A stretch of 64,000 nt of DNA from Myxococcales bacterium (GTDB lineage: Bacteria; Myxococcota_A; Polyangia; Haliangiales; Haliangiaceae). The stretch covers positions 3,250,313 to 3,314,312 of the forward strand of contig JADJUW010000001.1 in the NCBI GenBank assembly GCA_016716835.1, given 5' to 3'. Position 1 is the first letter of the stretch, and the number at the start of each line of letters is the position of its first letter. Below are positions 39,793 to 49,702 of the stretch, piece after piece. The notes under the pieces are model-generated. The model ran no database searches. It had not been told where the DNA came from and saw only the letters and a program-made list of their open reading frames with translations. The position numbers and the translations under genes are program-made.

Positions 39793-40944
39793 CTAAAACC
39801 AAGCGGTGACGCCTACGGAAATGGTCGACTGGTCGCTGGCGTTGGCGATCGCGTTGCCTTCGGGGGTGAGCGCCACGTCACCGCTAAAGAACAGGTCGTC
39901 GTCCGCGCGGTCGTGGCGAATTTCGAGTTGCACCAGCGCATGCGTCGTAGGTTGATAAGACAGCGAGCCGGTGGCCGAGGCGATTTGGGTCGTTGGGAAG
40001 AAGATGGCGCCAGCCTGACCGTCATCGTTCTTGGCCGCGGTCTCGCGGAAGATGTCGCCACGCGCGGCGACCATCAGCTCGGATGACAGCTTGTAACGCG
40101 CGTAGAGCGCCGCCGCCTCCCAATGGCTGCGACCAAATTTAGTTTGTTCGACGCCAACATCGACGTGCGCGAGCAGGGAGAGCGCAGGCGTGACATGCCA
40201 CGTGGCATGGGCGTCGATTAGATGCCGCCACGGGGAGCCTTCGGGTGCGCCTTCGCTGCGTTCGACGCCGCCAAAGTAAAGCACCGAGGCGGTAAGCTGT
40301 TCCGGCACCGCATAGCTAAATTGCAGCGAAACTGATTTGGCGTCGTTGTTGTCGACGACGCTGTTGTAGCCGTTATAGCCCGCCGCGGTGATCGACAGGC
40401 GATCGCTGACGGCTAACTTGGCGCGCGCGCCGGTGTGATAAAATGGCAAGCCAAAAAACAGATTGGAGCGCGAGAAGTTCCAGTTGTCGCGCACGGCAAT
40501 GCCTTCGGGGCCGATCGGCGACAGGAACAGCCCCGCCGCGAGTTCGAGCTTTGGTTGTTGAGGCAAGCGGTAGGCGACGTTGGCTTGTTGCACGTATTGC
40601 CAGACATCGGCGCCGGTGGCGCTCGCGCCGCCCGCACCCGCCAGCGCAGGTTCCGCCGCATAGTAGGTGCGCGGCGTAGCGCCGTATTGCAAGCCAAGCG
40701 TCCCGGTAAAGCCATCGTCTTGCCACGTGGTGGTCAAGGCCACCGCATCGAGCGTAAAACTGTTGTGGCGGTTGTCAAAGCCACGCCAATTGGTCAGACC
40801 ATTGCTCGGGTTGCCGAGATTCCATTGATAATACATTTCGACATACCCGCTCGTCGCTACCTCGGGGTCGGCGGCCAGCGTTGACAGTGGCGCGGCCACC
40901 AGCGTTGTCGAGACAAGCAGGCTAAATTTGGTAAGAGCTCGCAT
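39793..40944 (-). CDS. outer-membrane porin-like beta-barrel, first gene of the kdp operon
   Basis: A signal peptide (MRALTKFSLLVSTTLVAAP...) is cleaved near LAADP. The rest is a barrel of about 16 strands with many aromatic belts and a terminal WF; GYVEMYYQWNLGNPSNG and SNLFFGLPFYHTGAR resemble the BBP2/OmpL-like porin group. ATG 40944 is preferred because GAAGG sits 9 nt upstream, while ATG 40953 touches it. As leader of kdp it probably lets K+ through the outer membrane. Confidence 0.85.
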   Translation of the reverse strand: MRALTKFSLLVSTTLVAAPLSTLAADPEVATSGYVEMYYQWNLGNPSNGLTNWRGFDNRHNSFTLDAVALTTTWQDDGFTGTLGLQYGATPRTYYAAEPALAGAGGASATGADVWQYVQQANVAYRLPQQPKLELAAGLFLSPIGPEGIAVRDNWNFSRSNLFFGLPFYHTGARAKLAVSDRLSITAAGYNGYNSVVDNNDAKSVSLQFSYAVPEQLTASVLYFGGVERSEGAPEGSPWRHLIDAHATWHVTPALSLLAHVDVGVEQTKFGRSHWEAAALYARYKLSSELMVAARGDIFRETAAKNDDGQAGAIFFPTTQIASATGSLSYQPTTHALVQLEIRHDRADDDLFFSGDVALTPEGNAIANASDQSTISVGVTAWF

Positions 40945-41000
40945 AGAACACATCCTTCGCCATCAGCGTAAGGCGTGGTCGCAAGCTGTACTATTTTGAG

Positions 41001-41043
41001 GTCATCAAGTTCGCGGGCGGCGGTATCAAGATAGTATCAAGAT
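41001..41043 (-). promoter_or_regulatory. tandem direct repeats upstream of the kdp operon (candidate KdpE sites)
   Basis: On the minus strand ATCTTGATAC occurs twice exactly, 11 bp apart (41034-41043 and 41023-41032). A related ACTTGATGAC lies at 41001-41010, its CTTGAT core 21 bp further on. Spacing of one and two helical turns is typical of OmpR/KdpE-family tandem half-sites. The repeats start about 57 bp upstream of the porin start codon. Promoter hexamers were not recognised. Confidence 0.5.
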
Positions 41044-41047
41044 GGCG

Positions 41048-41686
41048 CTAATCGCAGCTGGCGACGGTGCGCGTGCCCACGAGCGTCGACGTGATGGCGC
41101 CGCGCAGCAAGGGCTCGGTGTTGCTGCCCTCGTCAAGTGCTTGCAGCGAGTACGCGCGGGTGGCCGAGACGCGCAAGGCAGCCGGATCGCAGGTTGCGTC
41201 GGTTTCAACGAAATCGACCGCCCACTGCGTGAAGGTATCCCACACAATCGTGTCGGGTTCCGCGCCAAGCAGCGGCTTGGCCGCGATGTCGCCCGCGACG
41301 ACCAAGGTGCCGGGCGAGGCTGGGTCGTCCGCGCCGACGCCCATCAGCACCGCGAGGAGGCGGGTCTTGCCGCCCTCGCAAGCGGCCATCACCGCCTCGA
41401 CTTCGTCGTCGGCCGAGCGCCGGAAGGCGACGATTTGCGGCGCGGCATCAGCGCCAATTCGGCTGCAGAAGTCAAAGTCCGCCGGCAGGGTGTCCATATT
41501 TAGGCCCGCCATTTCCCAGTAGTCCTTGAGCCCCGATTTGTCTTCGGCCCAAGTGGGCGGTTCATAGAGTGGCGCTGAAGGCTCTTGGGCCGGTGCGACG
41601 CACGCCAAGACGCTCGGGGCGATGAGCGCGGCGACGAGGGCGGTGCTGAGGTGGGTTGCTTTGGTGGGTGTGTGTTTTTTTGACAT
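41048..41686 (-). CDS. hypothetical lipoprotein
   Basis: A lipoprotein signal ends at SVLAC (Cys29). The mature part of about 180 residues has several Cys (CSRIG, ACEGG, ATCDP, terminal SCD) and no motif I recognise. Its 3' end lies next to the kdp upstream repeats, so its terminator and the kdp control region overlap closely. Confidence 0.65.
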   Translation of the reverse strand: MSKKHTPTKATHLSTALVAALIAPSVLACVAPAQEPSAPLYEPPTWAEDKSGLKDYWEMAGLNMDTLPADFDFCSRIGADAAPQIVAFRRSADDEVEAVMAACEGGKTRLLAVLMGVGADDPASPGTLVVAGDIAAKPLLGAEPDTIVWDTFTQWAVDFVETDATCDPAALRVSATRAYSLQALDEGSNTEPLLRGAITSTLVGTRTVASCD

Positions 41687-41849
41687 GGCCGGATACTATG
41701 CAGATCGCGGGCCATGCCTTATCCAATTGAAAAGCTTATGCTTTGCAAGCGAGCGAGGTTGGATCGCTGGTGAGTCAGGGCCTCAGGGGTGGGGGCCGCG
41801 ATGGGCGTTTCAAGCCGGCCTCCCGCGCAGCACGCCTGCGCCCGAGTCG

Positions 41850-41876
41850 TGAAACACGCGGTGTTTCAATGAAACA
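41850..41876 (+). promoter_or_regulatory. TGAAACA/TGTTTCA operator upstream of the YeeE-type genes
   Basis: A perfect 19-bp palindrome, TGAAACAC-gcg-GTGTTTCA (41850-41868), is followed by a third half-site TGAAACA (41870-41876). It lies about 90 bp upstream of a -24/-12 promoter, the usual enhancer distance for sigma-54 activators. The same half-sites recur at 45469-45507. The likely binder is the activator at 42847-44247. Confidence 0.65.
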
Positions 41877-41949
41877 ATTTGCGACGTGGGGATCCGCATA
41901 TGGCACGCCAACTGGCTACTAGCGGTGCGTTGTCGCAGCCGGGAGCGGT

Positions 41950-41965
41950 TGGCACGCGCTGTGCT
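41950..41965 (+). promoter_or_regulatory. sigma-54 (-24/-12) promoter A
   Basis: TGGCACGcgctGTGCT has the invariant GG and GC with exactly 10 bp between them. Taking the C of GC as -12, transcription starts near 41976. The ATG at 41980 is then only about 4 nt from the 5' end, and no Shine-Dalgarno is seen. Confidence 0.7.
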
Positions 41966-41979
41966 TATGGCAACCCGAC

Positions 41980-42402
41980 ATGCATCCATTTGTCATGGCC
42001 GCACTCGGCGGCGCCCTAATTGGGCTTTCCGCTTCACTCTATCTATGGTCGCACGGCAAGGTCGCTGGCATTAGCGGCTTGCTCGGCGCGCTGTTTGTGC
42101 CGCGCACCGATGACAAGCCGGCGCGCGCGTCGTTCTTGCTCGGGCTGGTAATCGCTGGCGTCGCGTTGCAGGCATTTGCGCCGCAGGTGTTTGGCAGCGG
42201 CGCGGTGGCCTCGCTCGGCGTCGTGGCGGTGGCGGGCCTGCTGGTTGGGTTTGGCACCCGGCTCGGCAATGGCTGCACCAGCGGGCATGGCATTTGCGGC
42301 ATCACGCGGCTATCGATGCGATCGATCTTAGCGACCGGCACGTTTATCGCCGCCGGCGTGGCGACGGTGGCGACGTTACGCTTCGTGCAAGGAGGCAACT
42401 AA
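41980..42402 (+). CDS. YeeE/YedE-family thiosulfate/sulfur transporter, half 1
   Basis: About four transmembrane helices in 140 residues. The conserved Cys motif GFGTRLGNGCTSGHGICGI lies near 92-110; in TsuA-type proteins such Cys carry the sulfur substrate. The two-gene split form (this plus the following DUF6691-type half) is common near persulfide dioxygenase and rhodanese genes. Uptake of thiosulfate or another reduced sulfur species is inferred. The product starts at the family-typical position; ATG 41995 is an alternative. Confidence 0.88.
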   Translation: MHPFVMAALGGALIGLSASLYLWSHGKVAGISGLLGALFVPRTDDKPARASFLLGLVIAGVALQAFAPQVFGSGAVASLGVVAVAGLLVGFGTRLGNGCTSGHGICGITRLSMRSILATGTFIAAGVATVATLRFVQGGN

Positions 42403-42403
42403 C

Positions 42404-42846
42404 ATGGCGCTCGGTAACCTCGTCAGCATGATCGCCGGCCTGCTATTTGGTCTGGGGCTCGGCCTCGCCGGCATGCTCGATCCAAGCAACGTGCAAGGCT
42501 TTCTCGATATCTTTGGCGCGTGGGATCCAACCCTGATGTTTGTCATGGCCGGCGGCATCGCGGTGCATCTCATGTTCTGGCGCATCATCAAGCACCAGGC
42601 CTCGCCGCTGTTTGATCACACCTTTCACCTGCCCAATCGCACCGATATCGACAAGCCGCTGCTAGTGGGCGCGGCGATCTTCGGCATCGGTTGGGGCCTA
42701 GGTGGCTATTGCCCTGGCCCGGGCCTGGCGAGCCTGGGATCGCAGGGCACGGCGCCGATGGTGTTTGTCGCGACCATGGTCGTCGGCATGCTGCTGCAGC
42801 ACAAGTACGACGCGCTGCGCCTTGCGAGACGTGCTACGTTACAGGC

Positions 42847-42850
<4 letters not shown>
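42404..42850 (+). CDS. YeeE/YedE-family transporter, half 2 (DUF6691-type)
   Basis: The 148-residue membrane protein carries GLGLGLAGMLDPSNVQGFLD near the N-terminus and WGLGGYCPGPGLASLG near the C-terminus, with the conserved Cys. It is the partner of the preceding half; the stop of one and start of the next are 1 nt apart, with a strong AAGGAGG before the start. It overlaps the activator gene by 4 bp (GTGA). Confidence 0.88.
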
Positions 42851-44236
<1,386 letters not shown>

Positions 44237-44247
<11 letters not shown>

Positions 44248-44662
44248 TCGGCAGGCCCGCGGCGTTATATGCCAGCATGCCGCCCACCATGTTGACGACG
44301 TGGGCAAAGCCCATGGCGCGCAGCGAGGCCGCGGCTCGCCCCGAGCGGCCGCCGGAGCGACATACCAAGACGACCATCGCGTCGCGCGGCCACGCGGCGG
44401 CGCTCGCCTCGACGGTGGCCAGCGGCACCAGCGCGGCGCCCTTGATGTGGCCGAGCTCACCGATGTATTCGTCCGGTTCTCGGACATCGATCAGGCGCAC
44501 CGCGTCGGACGCGGCCCCGGCCTGCGTTAGCAGCTTGGCGAGCGCCGCGACATGCGCGACCTCGGCATCGCGATAGCCGGCAGAATTAGCGGTTGTGCCG
44601 GCCAGCCACGCGCTGGGCCAATTTGCGGTGGGCGCCGCCGCCTCGGTCCCGGGCGCGCTCAT
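44237..44662 (-). CDS. single-domain rhodanese
   Basis: Start ATG 44662 overlaps the persulfide dioxygenase stop (ATGA). The domain has VRLIDVREPDEY and the active-site loop VCRSGGRSGRA, where Cys carries a persulfide. Rhodaneses move sulfane sulfur between persulfide, thiosulfate and acceptors. Together with the dioxygenase it would link glutathione persulfide and thiosulfate. An N-terminal extension of about 45 residues is unassigned. Confidence 0.9.
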
Positions 44663-45357
44663 TGCGCCTCCTGCACCGGCACCGTGCCGCACGCGCGGTT
44701 GGCCGGCACGGCCTCAAGCAGATGTTTAGGCGGCGGCAATTTGAGATTATTCATGATCTCGACGAATTGGTCGCGGCTCTTGCCGGCGACCCGCGGATTG
44801 TGGCGCTTCTCCTCGCCAATCGTCGACGTCGTCAGGCCCTTGTAGTCGTGGCCGGGATACACCACCGTGTCGTCGGGCAGCGCAAATAGCACCTGCGTGA
44901 TCGAGTGGTAGAGCGCCTCGGGGTTGCCGTTTTGAAAGTCGCTGCGCCCGCAGCCGCGGATGAGCAGGGTATCGCCGGTAAACACCGCGCCGGTCGTCAC
45001 ATACGACACGCCGTCATCGGTGTGGCCAGGCGTCGTCAACGCGGTGATCGCGACGTCGCCGAGGCGAATCACTTCGCCATGCGCGACGTGGCGGTCGATG
45101 CAGGCCGCGCCGTGGCTCGAGGCCACCGTGGTCGCGCCGGTGCGTTCGCGCAGCGCGCCGGCGCCGGTAATATGATCGGCGTGGATATGGGTTTCTAAGA
45201 CGTGGACGAGGGTCAGGCCGAGTTCGCGCACGAGCGCGAGGTCGCGTTCGACCTGGCCCGCAACGGGGTCGATGAGCGCGGCCTGCTTGGATCGCTGGTC
45301 GGCGACGAGGTAGGTATACGTCGAGCTGTCGCTATCGAACATTTGGCGAATCAACAT
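44659..45357 (-). CDS. persulfide dioxygenase (ETHE1-like metallo-beta-lactamase fold)
   Basis: The motif THIHADHITGA supplies the MBL His/Asp set; SSHG, TPGHTDDGVSY and TGDTLLIRGCGRSDF follow, the last typical of ETHE1/Pdo. It oxidises glutathione persulfide to sulfite and GSH with Fe(II) and O2. ATG 45357 gives the family N-terminus (MLIRQMFDSDSSTYTY). A longer frame opens at 45423, but promoter C lies inside it, so the shorter start is preferred. gshB elsewhere in the window makes GSH. Confidence 0.92.
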   Translation of the reverse strand: MLIRQMFDSDSSTYTYLVADQRSKQAALIDPVAGQVERDLALVRELGLTLVHVLETHIHADHITGAGALRERTGATTVASSHGAACIDRHVAHGEVIRLGDVAITALTTPGHTDDGVSYVTTGAVFTGDTLLIRGCGRSDFQNGNPEALYHSITQVLFALPDDTVVYPGHDYKGLTTSTIGEEKRHNPRVAGKSRDQFVEIMNNLKLPPPKHLLEAVPANRACGTVPVQEAQ

Positions 45358-45370
45358 GGCCTTACCGTAG

Positions 45371-45386
45371 AGCAAAACGCGTGCCA
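45371..45386 (-). promoter_or_regulatory. sigma-54 (-24/-12) promoter C
   Basis: On the minus strand TGGCACGcgttTTGCT matches the consensus almost perfectly, with GG and GC separated by 10 bp. The predicted start is near 45360, about 3 nt before the ATG at 45357. A GGTAAGG stretch lies just before the ATG but would be mostly outside the transcript. Confidence 0.75.
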
Positions 45387-45468
45387 CGGGTGGAGGGTTC
45401 GGCGCGGCCGCCTGGGGCGCCATGAATGGCCACCCAAGCCTAAGCGCAATGACGCCGGCCTAGGCTCA

Positions 45469-45507
45469 TGTTTCACCATGTTTCAGTAGTGAATCACAGT
45501 TGAAACA
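45469..45507. promoter_or_regulatory. shared TGTTTCA/TGAAACA operator cluster
   Basis: Four half-sites lie at roughly 10-11 bp steps: TGTTTCA at 45469 and 45479, TGAATCA at 45490, TGAAACA at 45501. The cluster lies about 85 bp from the -24 box of promoter B and about 100 bp from that of promoter C, so it can serve both divergent units. Confidence 0.65.
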
Positions 45508-45569
45508 ACGCGACGCTTCGGGCCCGGCCGCGCGCCGCCTCCGCCTCTGCCCCCGGCAGCCCGCGTCGT

Positions 45570-45585
45570 TGGCACGAACCATGCT
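45570..45585 (+). promoter_or_regulatory. sigma-54 (-24/-12) promoter B
   Basis: TGGCACGaaccATGCT keeps GG and GC with 10 bp between. The predicted start is near 45596, 2 nt before the ATG at 45598. No Shine-Dalgarno lies between promoter and start codon. Confidence 0.7.
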
Positions 45586-45597
45586 TTAGCCCCAGCC

Positions 45598-46545
45598 ATG
45601 TTGTGGTTGGCGCTCGCGCTCTCATCGTTGGTCGGCATCACGCTTGGCCTGCTTGGCGGCGGCGGCTCGATCATGACGCTGCCGATCTTGCGCTACGTGC
45701 TCGACATGGACGGGCGCGAGGCGATCGCCATGTCGTTGGTCGTGGTGGGCGCGACGAGCCTGGTTGGGATGATCGCGCATGCGCGAGCCGGGCGGGTGCG
45801 GTGGTCTACGGGACTTATCTTTGGCGCCGCGAGCATGGCCGGCGCGTATGCGGCCGGGCAATGGCTGGCGCCGCTAATTCCCGCCACCATCCTGCTCATC
45901 TTATTTGCCGTGCTGATGGCGGTGACCGCGGTGGCGATGCTGCGCAAAAAGCGCGTCGCCATCTCGGCCAACGCCACCGCAGCGGCGAGTGCACCACCTG
46001 TCCTCGACGTGCCTAAGCGGCCCCCAGCGAACCAAGTGGGCCGCATCGCCGGCATCGCGGGCGAAGGCATCGCGGTGGGCGCGGTCACGGGGCTGGTTGG
46101 CGCCGGCGGTGGCTTTCTCGTCGTGCCGGCGCTGGTCCTGCTCGGTGGCTTGCCCATGGAGCACGCCATTGGCACCTCGTTGCTAGTGATCGCGATGAAG
46201 TCGAGCGCCGCGTTTGCGGGCTATGCCTCGCACGTGCACATCGATTGGGTGCTTACCGCCATGATCGTCGCGGTCGCGGTCGCCGGCAGCTTTGTCGGCG
46301 CGGCCTTTGCCGGGCGTATCGCGCCCGACAAGTTGCGGCTTGGCTTTGCCTGGTTCGTCGTCGCCATGGCGTGTTTTGTCTTGTTGCAGGAAGTGCCGCG
46401 ACAACTAGGCACGTCGCTGCATATCGGCTGGGTCTTGCTGATCTCGGCGGCCACCACGGCGGCGCTAATAGCGATCAAGCAGCGCGCGGAGCGTGCCAAG
46501 ACGCAGCCCGCACCACACGCAATCACGGAGGGAACATCATGTTGA
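45598..46545 (+). CDS. TauE/SafE-family sulfite/organosulfonate exporter
   Basis: The 315-residue permease has two repeat halves, each with a glycine-rich helix start: GLLGGGGSIMTLPIL (about 18-32) and GLVGAGGGFLVVPAL (about 165-179). About eight helices are predicted, with a charged loop near 120-145. In this island it probably removes sulfite made by the persulfide dioxygenase. It overlaps the next rhodanese gene by 7 bp. Confidence 0.9.
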   Translation: MLWLALALSSLVGITLGLLGGGGSIMTLPILRYVLDMDGREAIAMSLVVVGATSLVGMIAHARAGRVRWSTGLIFGAASMAGAYAAGQWLAPLIPATILLILFAVLMAVTAVAMLRKKRVAISANATAAASAPPVLDVPKRPPANQVGRIAGIAGEGIAVGAVTGLVGAGGGFLVVPALVLLGGLPMEHAIGTSLLVIAMKSSAAFAGYASHVHIDWVLTAMIVAVAVAGSFVGAAFAGRIAPDKLRLGFAWFVVAMACFVLLQEVPRQLGTSLHIGWVLLISAATTAALIAIKQRAERAKTQPAPHAITEGTSC

Positions 46546-46886
46546 GCAAGCTTGTCATTGGCCTCGTTATTTTTGCCTTTATCGCGGTAGCGCTCGGCGG
46601 CAGCCGCGGCGCCAAGGTAGCCCCCGCCGACGCCAAGAAGCTCGTCGGGCAAGGCGCCTTGCTGGTCGATGTGCGCACGCCGGAGGAGTTTGCGGCAGGC
46701 CATATCAAGGGCGCCAAGAACATTCCGCTGGCCGCGGTTTCTGCGCGGCTAGCCGATTTCGGCGCAAAAACCGCGCCCATCGTCCTTTATTGCCGCAGCG
46801 GCAATCGTAGCGGGCAAGTCGCGACCATCCTGGCGCGCGAGGGCTTCACCGCGGTACACGACCTCGGGGCCATGGATCGTTGGTAG
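46539..46886 (+). CDS. membrane-anchored rhodanese
   Basis: ATG 46539 has a strong GGAGG 7 nt upstream; the frame is open much further back but that part lies inside the exporter gene. One N-terminal transmembrane helix (about 4-20) is followed by a rhodanese domain with LLVDVRTPEEFAAGHI and active Cys in VLYCRSGNRSGQ. The domain would face the periplasm. It is the second rhodanese of the island. Confidence 0.92.
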   Translation: MLSKLVIGLVIFAFIAVALGGSRGAKVAPADAKKLVGQGALLVDVRTPEEFAAGHIKGAKNIPLAAVSARLADFGAKTAPIVLYCRSGNRSGQVATILAREGFTAVHDLGAMDRW

Positions 46887-46985
46887 CCACACCCGGCGGC
46901 ACGCACCTTGCAACTTGCCTCGGCGGCGCGACGCGCTATACGAGTCGTACCATCGCACGCTAGGTGCGAGAGAAAAGGATCCATC

Positions 46986-47216
46986 ATGTTAGCCAAACTA
47001 TTTCCTGCCAACGAGCACATTATCGAACGCGTGCTGCGCATCGCGCTCGGCCTCGCGCTGCTTGCCATCGCCTTTGTCGGTCCCAAGACGCCATGGGGCT
47101 TTCTCGGCGTCGTGCCGCTGCTTACCGGCCTCATCGGTAGCTGCCCGCTGTACACGTTGCTTGGCGTGAGCACCTGCCCGATGACTCGCAAGAGCGATTC
47201 GACGCCCGCGGCTTAG
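46986..47216 (+). CDS. DUF2892 (YgaP-type membrane) protein
   Basis: ATG 46986 follows AAAGGA. The 76 residues hold two transmembrane helices and the family pattern NEHIIERVLRIALG and GSCPLYTLLGVSTCP. In YgaP this membrane part is fused to rhodanese; here it is separate but next to one. It ends the sulfur island, 100 bp after the rhodanese gene. Confidence 0.88.
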   Translation: MLAKLFPANEHIIERVLRIALGLALLAIAFVGPKTPWGFLGVVPLLTGLIGSCPLYTLLGVSTCPMTRKSDSTPAA

Positions 47217-47264
47217 CGACGCCGCGCGGTTGTCACGTAGACCGCTTGCGGCACGCCCCCGGCG

Positions 47265-48419
47265 ATGCGACGGTTTGCCCGCATGACGTCGACGTCACTC
47301 GATTCGCTGCTCGCCTTGGCGCCGGCTCATCTGCGCCGCGCGACGTATCACGCGCCGAGCGGCTCGGCTGAGACGCCCGTGCGGCTTGACGCCAACGAGC
47401 TCGCCTTTCCGCTGCCGCCCGAGCTGCGCGGCAGCTTGCACGCGGTGCTCGCCGCCGTCGACGTCGGCCGCTATCCCGACGCCAAGGCCACCGCGCTCAA
47501 AGCGGCGCTGGCGACGCACCTGCGCCATGAGCTTGGCGAAGCGGGCGCCTCGTCACCGCTCGACGCCTCGTGGCTGTGCGTCGGCAACGGTTCGGACGAG
47601 CTCATCTCGCTGCTTTGTACGGCTTTCGGACAACTGCGCCCCGGGCGCGCCACCGCCAGCGTGCTCTATCCCGACCCAACCTTTGTCGTGTATCGCCTGG
47701 CCGCGCTCGCCGCGGGGCTTGAGCCAATCGAGGTGCCGCTCGAGCGCGATTTCACCCTCGATCCGCGCCTGGTGCGCGATGCCTGCGCCGGCCGCGCACC
47801 CAACCTCGCCTTCTTCGCGCTGCCCAATAATCCCAGCGGCACGCTGTGGCCGCTCGCCGACGTGCTCGCGTTGACGCGCGAATTTCCCGATATCATCTTC
47901 GTTGCCGACGAGGCCTATGGGCAATACAGCGGGCAGTCGCTGCTGGGCGCGCTTGCCGCCACGCCCAACCTCGTCATCATGCGCACGTTCTCAAAGATCG
48001 GCTTGCCGGCGCTGCGGGTTGGCTATGTCTGCGCGCACCCTGAGCTCATCACCGTGCTCGAGCGCGCGCGCATGCCGTACAACGTCGGCGCGTTGGCGCA
48101 GGCTGGTGCGACGTGGCACTTGCGGCATGCCATGCCGTGGGTCGCGCAGCGCTGCGCCGAGATCGTTCTGGCGCGCGAAGCGTTGGCGCCTGCGCTCGCG
48201 GCGCGCGGGCTTACAGTCTATCCAAGCGCGGCGAATTTTCTGCTCTGCCGCGTCGCCCTCGCCGACGACCACGCCAACCCCGCGCTCGCCTTGACGCAAC
48301 GCCTCGCCGCACAGGGCATCGCAATTCGCAATCTGCATCGCCCAGGCCATCTCGCGCATTGCGTGCGCATTACTGTCGGCACGCCGGCCGAAAACGCGGC
48401 ACTGCTCGCGGCGCTGTGA
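47265..48419 (+). CDS. hisC: histidinol-phosphate aminotransferase
   Basis: A fold-type I PLP enzyme with VRLDANELAFPLP, GNGSDELI, ALPNNPSGT, DEAYGQYS and the PLP Lys in RTFSKIGLPALRVGY. It makes L-histidinol phosphate from imidazole-acetol phosphate. ATG 47283 (MTSTSLDSLL) is an alternative start. The other visible his gene, hisD, is 17 kb away. Confidence 0.92.
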   Translation: MRRFARMTSTSLDSLLALAPAHLRRATYHAPSGSAETPVRLDANELAFPLPPELRGSLHAVLAAVDVGRYPDAKATALKAALATHLRHELGEAGASSPLDASWLCVGNGSDELISLLCTAFGQLRPGRATASVLYPDPTFVVYRLAALAAGLEPIEVPLERDFTLDPRLVRDACAGRAPNLAFFALPNNPSGTLWPLADVLALTREFPDIIFVADEAYGQYSGQSLLGALAATPNLVIMRTFSKIGLPALRVGYVCAHPELITVLERARMPYNVGALAQAGATWHLRHAMPWVAQRCAEIVLAREALAPALAARGLTVYPSAANFLLCRVALADDHANPALALTQRLAAQGIAIRNLHRPGHLAHCVRITVGTPAENAALLAAL

Positions 48420-48446
48420 TCTACGGCGCGAGCTAGCGAGGCACGG

Positions 48447-49679
48447 TTACGCCGAACGCTTGGCGACGGCGAGGCGCGCATAGGTCTCGGCGGCCTTCGC
48501 ACACAGGCGGCGAATTTGATCGCAATCCGCCGGCGTTAGGGCCCGCGTCGGTTCGCCGTAGACAATATTCACCACGCGCTTGCCGATCTTTACCGCCGCC
48601 GTGAGCAGCAAGGTGGATTCGGATTGATTGAAGGCGCGTCGCAAGTAATCGTGGATGGTCGCGGGTGGCGCCTCGCCGGTGAATAGCCCCTCGGTGACCG
48701 CCGTGCGAAAGATAGAATTGGCGCCCAGCGGCACTAGCACACATGGCAGGCGCTCATCGAGCATTTCGCCGTGCGCCTTCCACCCAATGGCAAAGTCGTC
48801 GCGTACGAGAAACAAGGCGCAGCGCGTGGTCCACGTCGCCAGCCCCGACAGCAACGCGTCGGCCACTGCGGCGCGATTCTCGGCGGTTTCCATCTCTGCG
48901 ATCGCGCCTTCGATCGCGACCGCGGCGTACGCGCGCGACACCTTGCCGCCGGTAAAGAACGACCCCGAGCGTTCATGCGCCTCCACCGAGGGCTCGGCGG
49001 CATCCGACGTATCGGCCTCGAGGTCTTCGACCAAATCTTCCAGGTCGCCGAGCATGAGCTCGTCACCGCTGGTCTCCTGCACGGTGCGTCGCCGCAGCGG
49101 TGCCCGCTTGACCTCGGCCGCGGTGCTCGGCACGGTGGCCGCGCGCTCGCTCGCCGCGTCGGATTGCGGCGGCAAGCCTGGCAACGGCAGGGCTGGCAAG
49201 CCTTCCTTGGTCGAAAGGCGCGGCGCATCGCCAAACGGCAAAAAGCGCGGCGGGCGCGGCACGCCGTAAAAGCGCTCGATATAGTAATAAATGCGAATCT
49301 CGGGCGCGATGCGGGGAATCACCCGATAGCCGGTGTATTCGGCGACTTGATCGAGCACTTGCAGGTCCAAGGGGTCCTCGAACGCGGCGATGAGCTGGCG
49401 ATCTTGGATGACGATTGGCACGCACTTGCTGTGATACGCCATCTCGGGCGACAGCAAGCGCACCGCGGTTTTCTTGGCGCGTTCAAAGGTCGCGCCGGTG
49501 GCGATGCCGACGCCTGATTCAAAACCCAGGTAATAAGTCAGCGTATCTAGATCCAACAACCCGCGTTCGACCAACACGGTGCCGAGACGGCCGCCACTTT
49601 GGCTCTGCACGGCCAGGGATTCGTTGAGCTCTTCTTGGGTAAGCCGACGATCGCGTAGCAGCAGCTGCCCCAACTTCAT
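48447..49679 (-). CDS. MshEN (GspE N-terminal-like) domain protein without ATPase
   Basis: ATG 49679 starts a typical MshEN/GspII_E_N domain (MKLGQLLLRDRRLTQEELN, LGTVLVERGLLDLDTLTYYLG), which in MshE binds c-di-GMP. No secretion ATPase follows: there is a disordered linker (about 160-260), then a GAF-like domain (about 270-405, AVADALLSGLATWTTRCALFLV). It thus looks like a regulator built from secretion-ATPase parts. It is divergent from the next gene with only 23 bp between starts. c-di-GMP binding is inferred. Confidence 0.78.
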   Translation of the reverse strand: MKLGQLLLRDRRLTQEELNESLAVQSQSGGRLGTVLVERGLLDLDTLTYYLGFESGVGIATGATFERAKKTAVRLLSPEMAYHSKCVPIVIQDRQLIAAFEDPLDLQVLDQVAEYTGYRVIPRIAPEIRIYYYIERFYGVPRPPRFLPFGDAPRLSTKEGLPALPLPGLPPQSDAASERAATVPSTAAEVKRAPLRRRTVQETSGDELMLGDLEDLVEDLEADTSDAAEPSVEAHERSGSFFTGGKVSRAYAAVAIEGAIAEMETAENRAAVADALLSGLATWTTRCALFLVRDDFAIGWKAHGEMLDERLPCVLVPLGANSIFRTAVTEGLFTGEAPPATIHDYLRRAFNQSESTLLLTAAVKIGKRVVNIVYGEPTRALTPADCDQIRRLCAKAAETYARLAVAKRSA

Positions 49680-49702
49680 TTGAAATACGTTACCATCGCG
49701 AC

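Noticed and set aside
41899..41916. Second TGGCACG-like box upstream of the YeeE genes
   Set aside because: At the 10-bp spacing the -12 position has GG, not GC; promoter A 50 bp downstream fits better.
45358..45423. Longer start for the persulfide dioxygenase
   Set aside because: The sigma-54 promoter C lies within it, and the family N-terminus begins at 45357.
46245..46538. N-terminal extension of the second rhodanese
   Set aside because: It lies inside the exporter gene in another frame; the strong GGAGG before 46539 and the clean membrane anchor fix the start.
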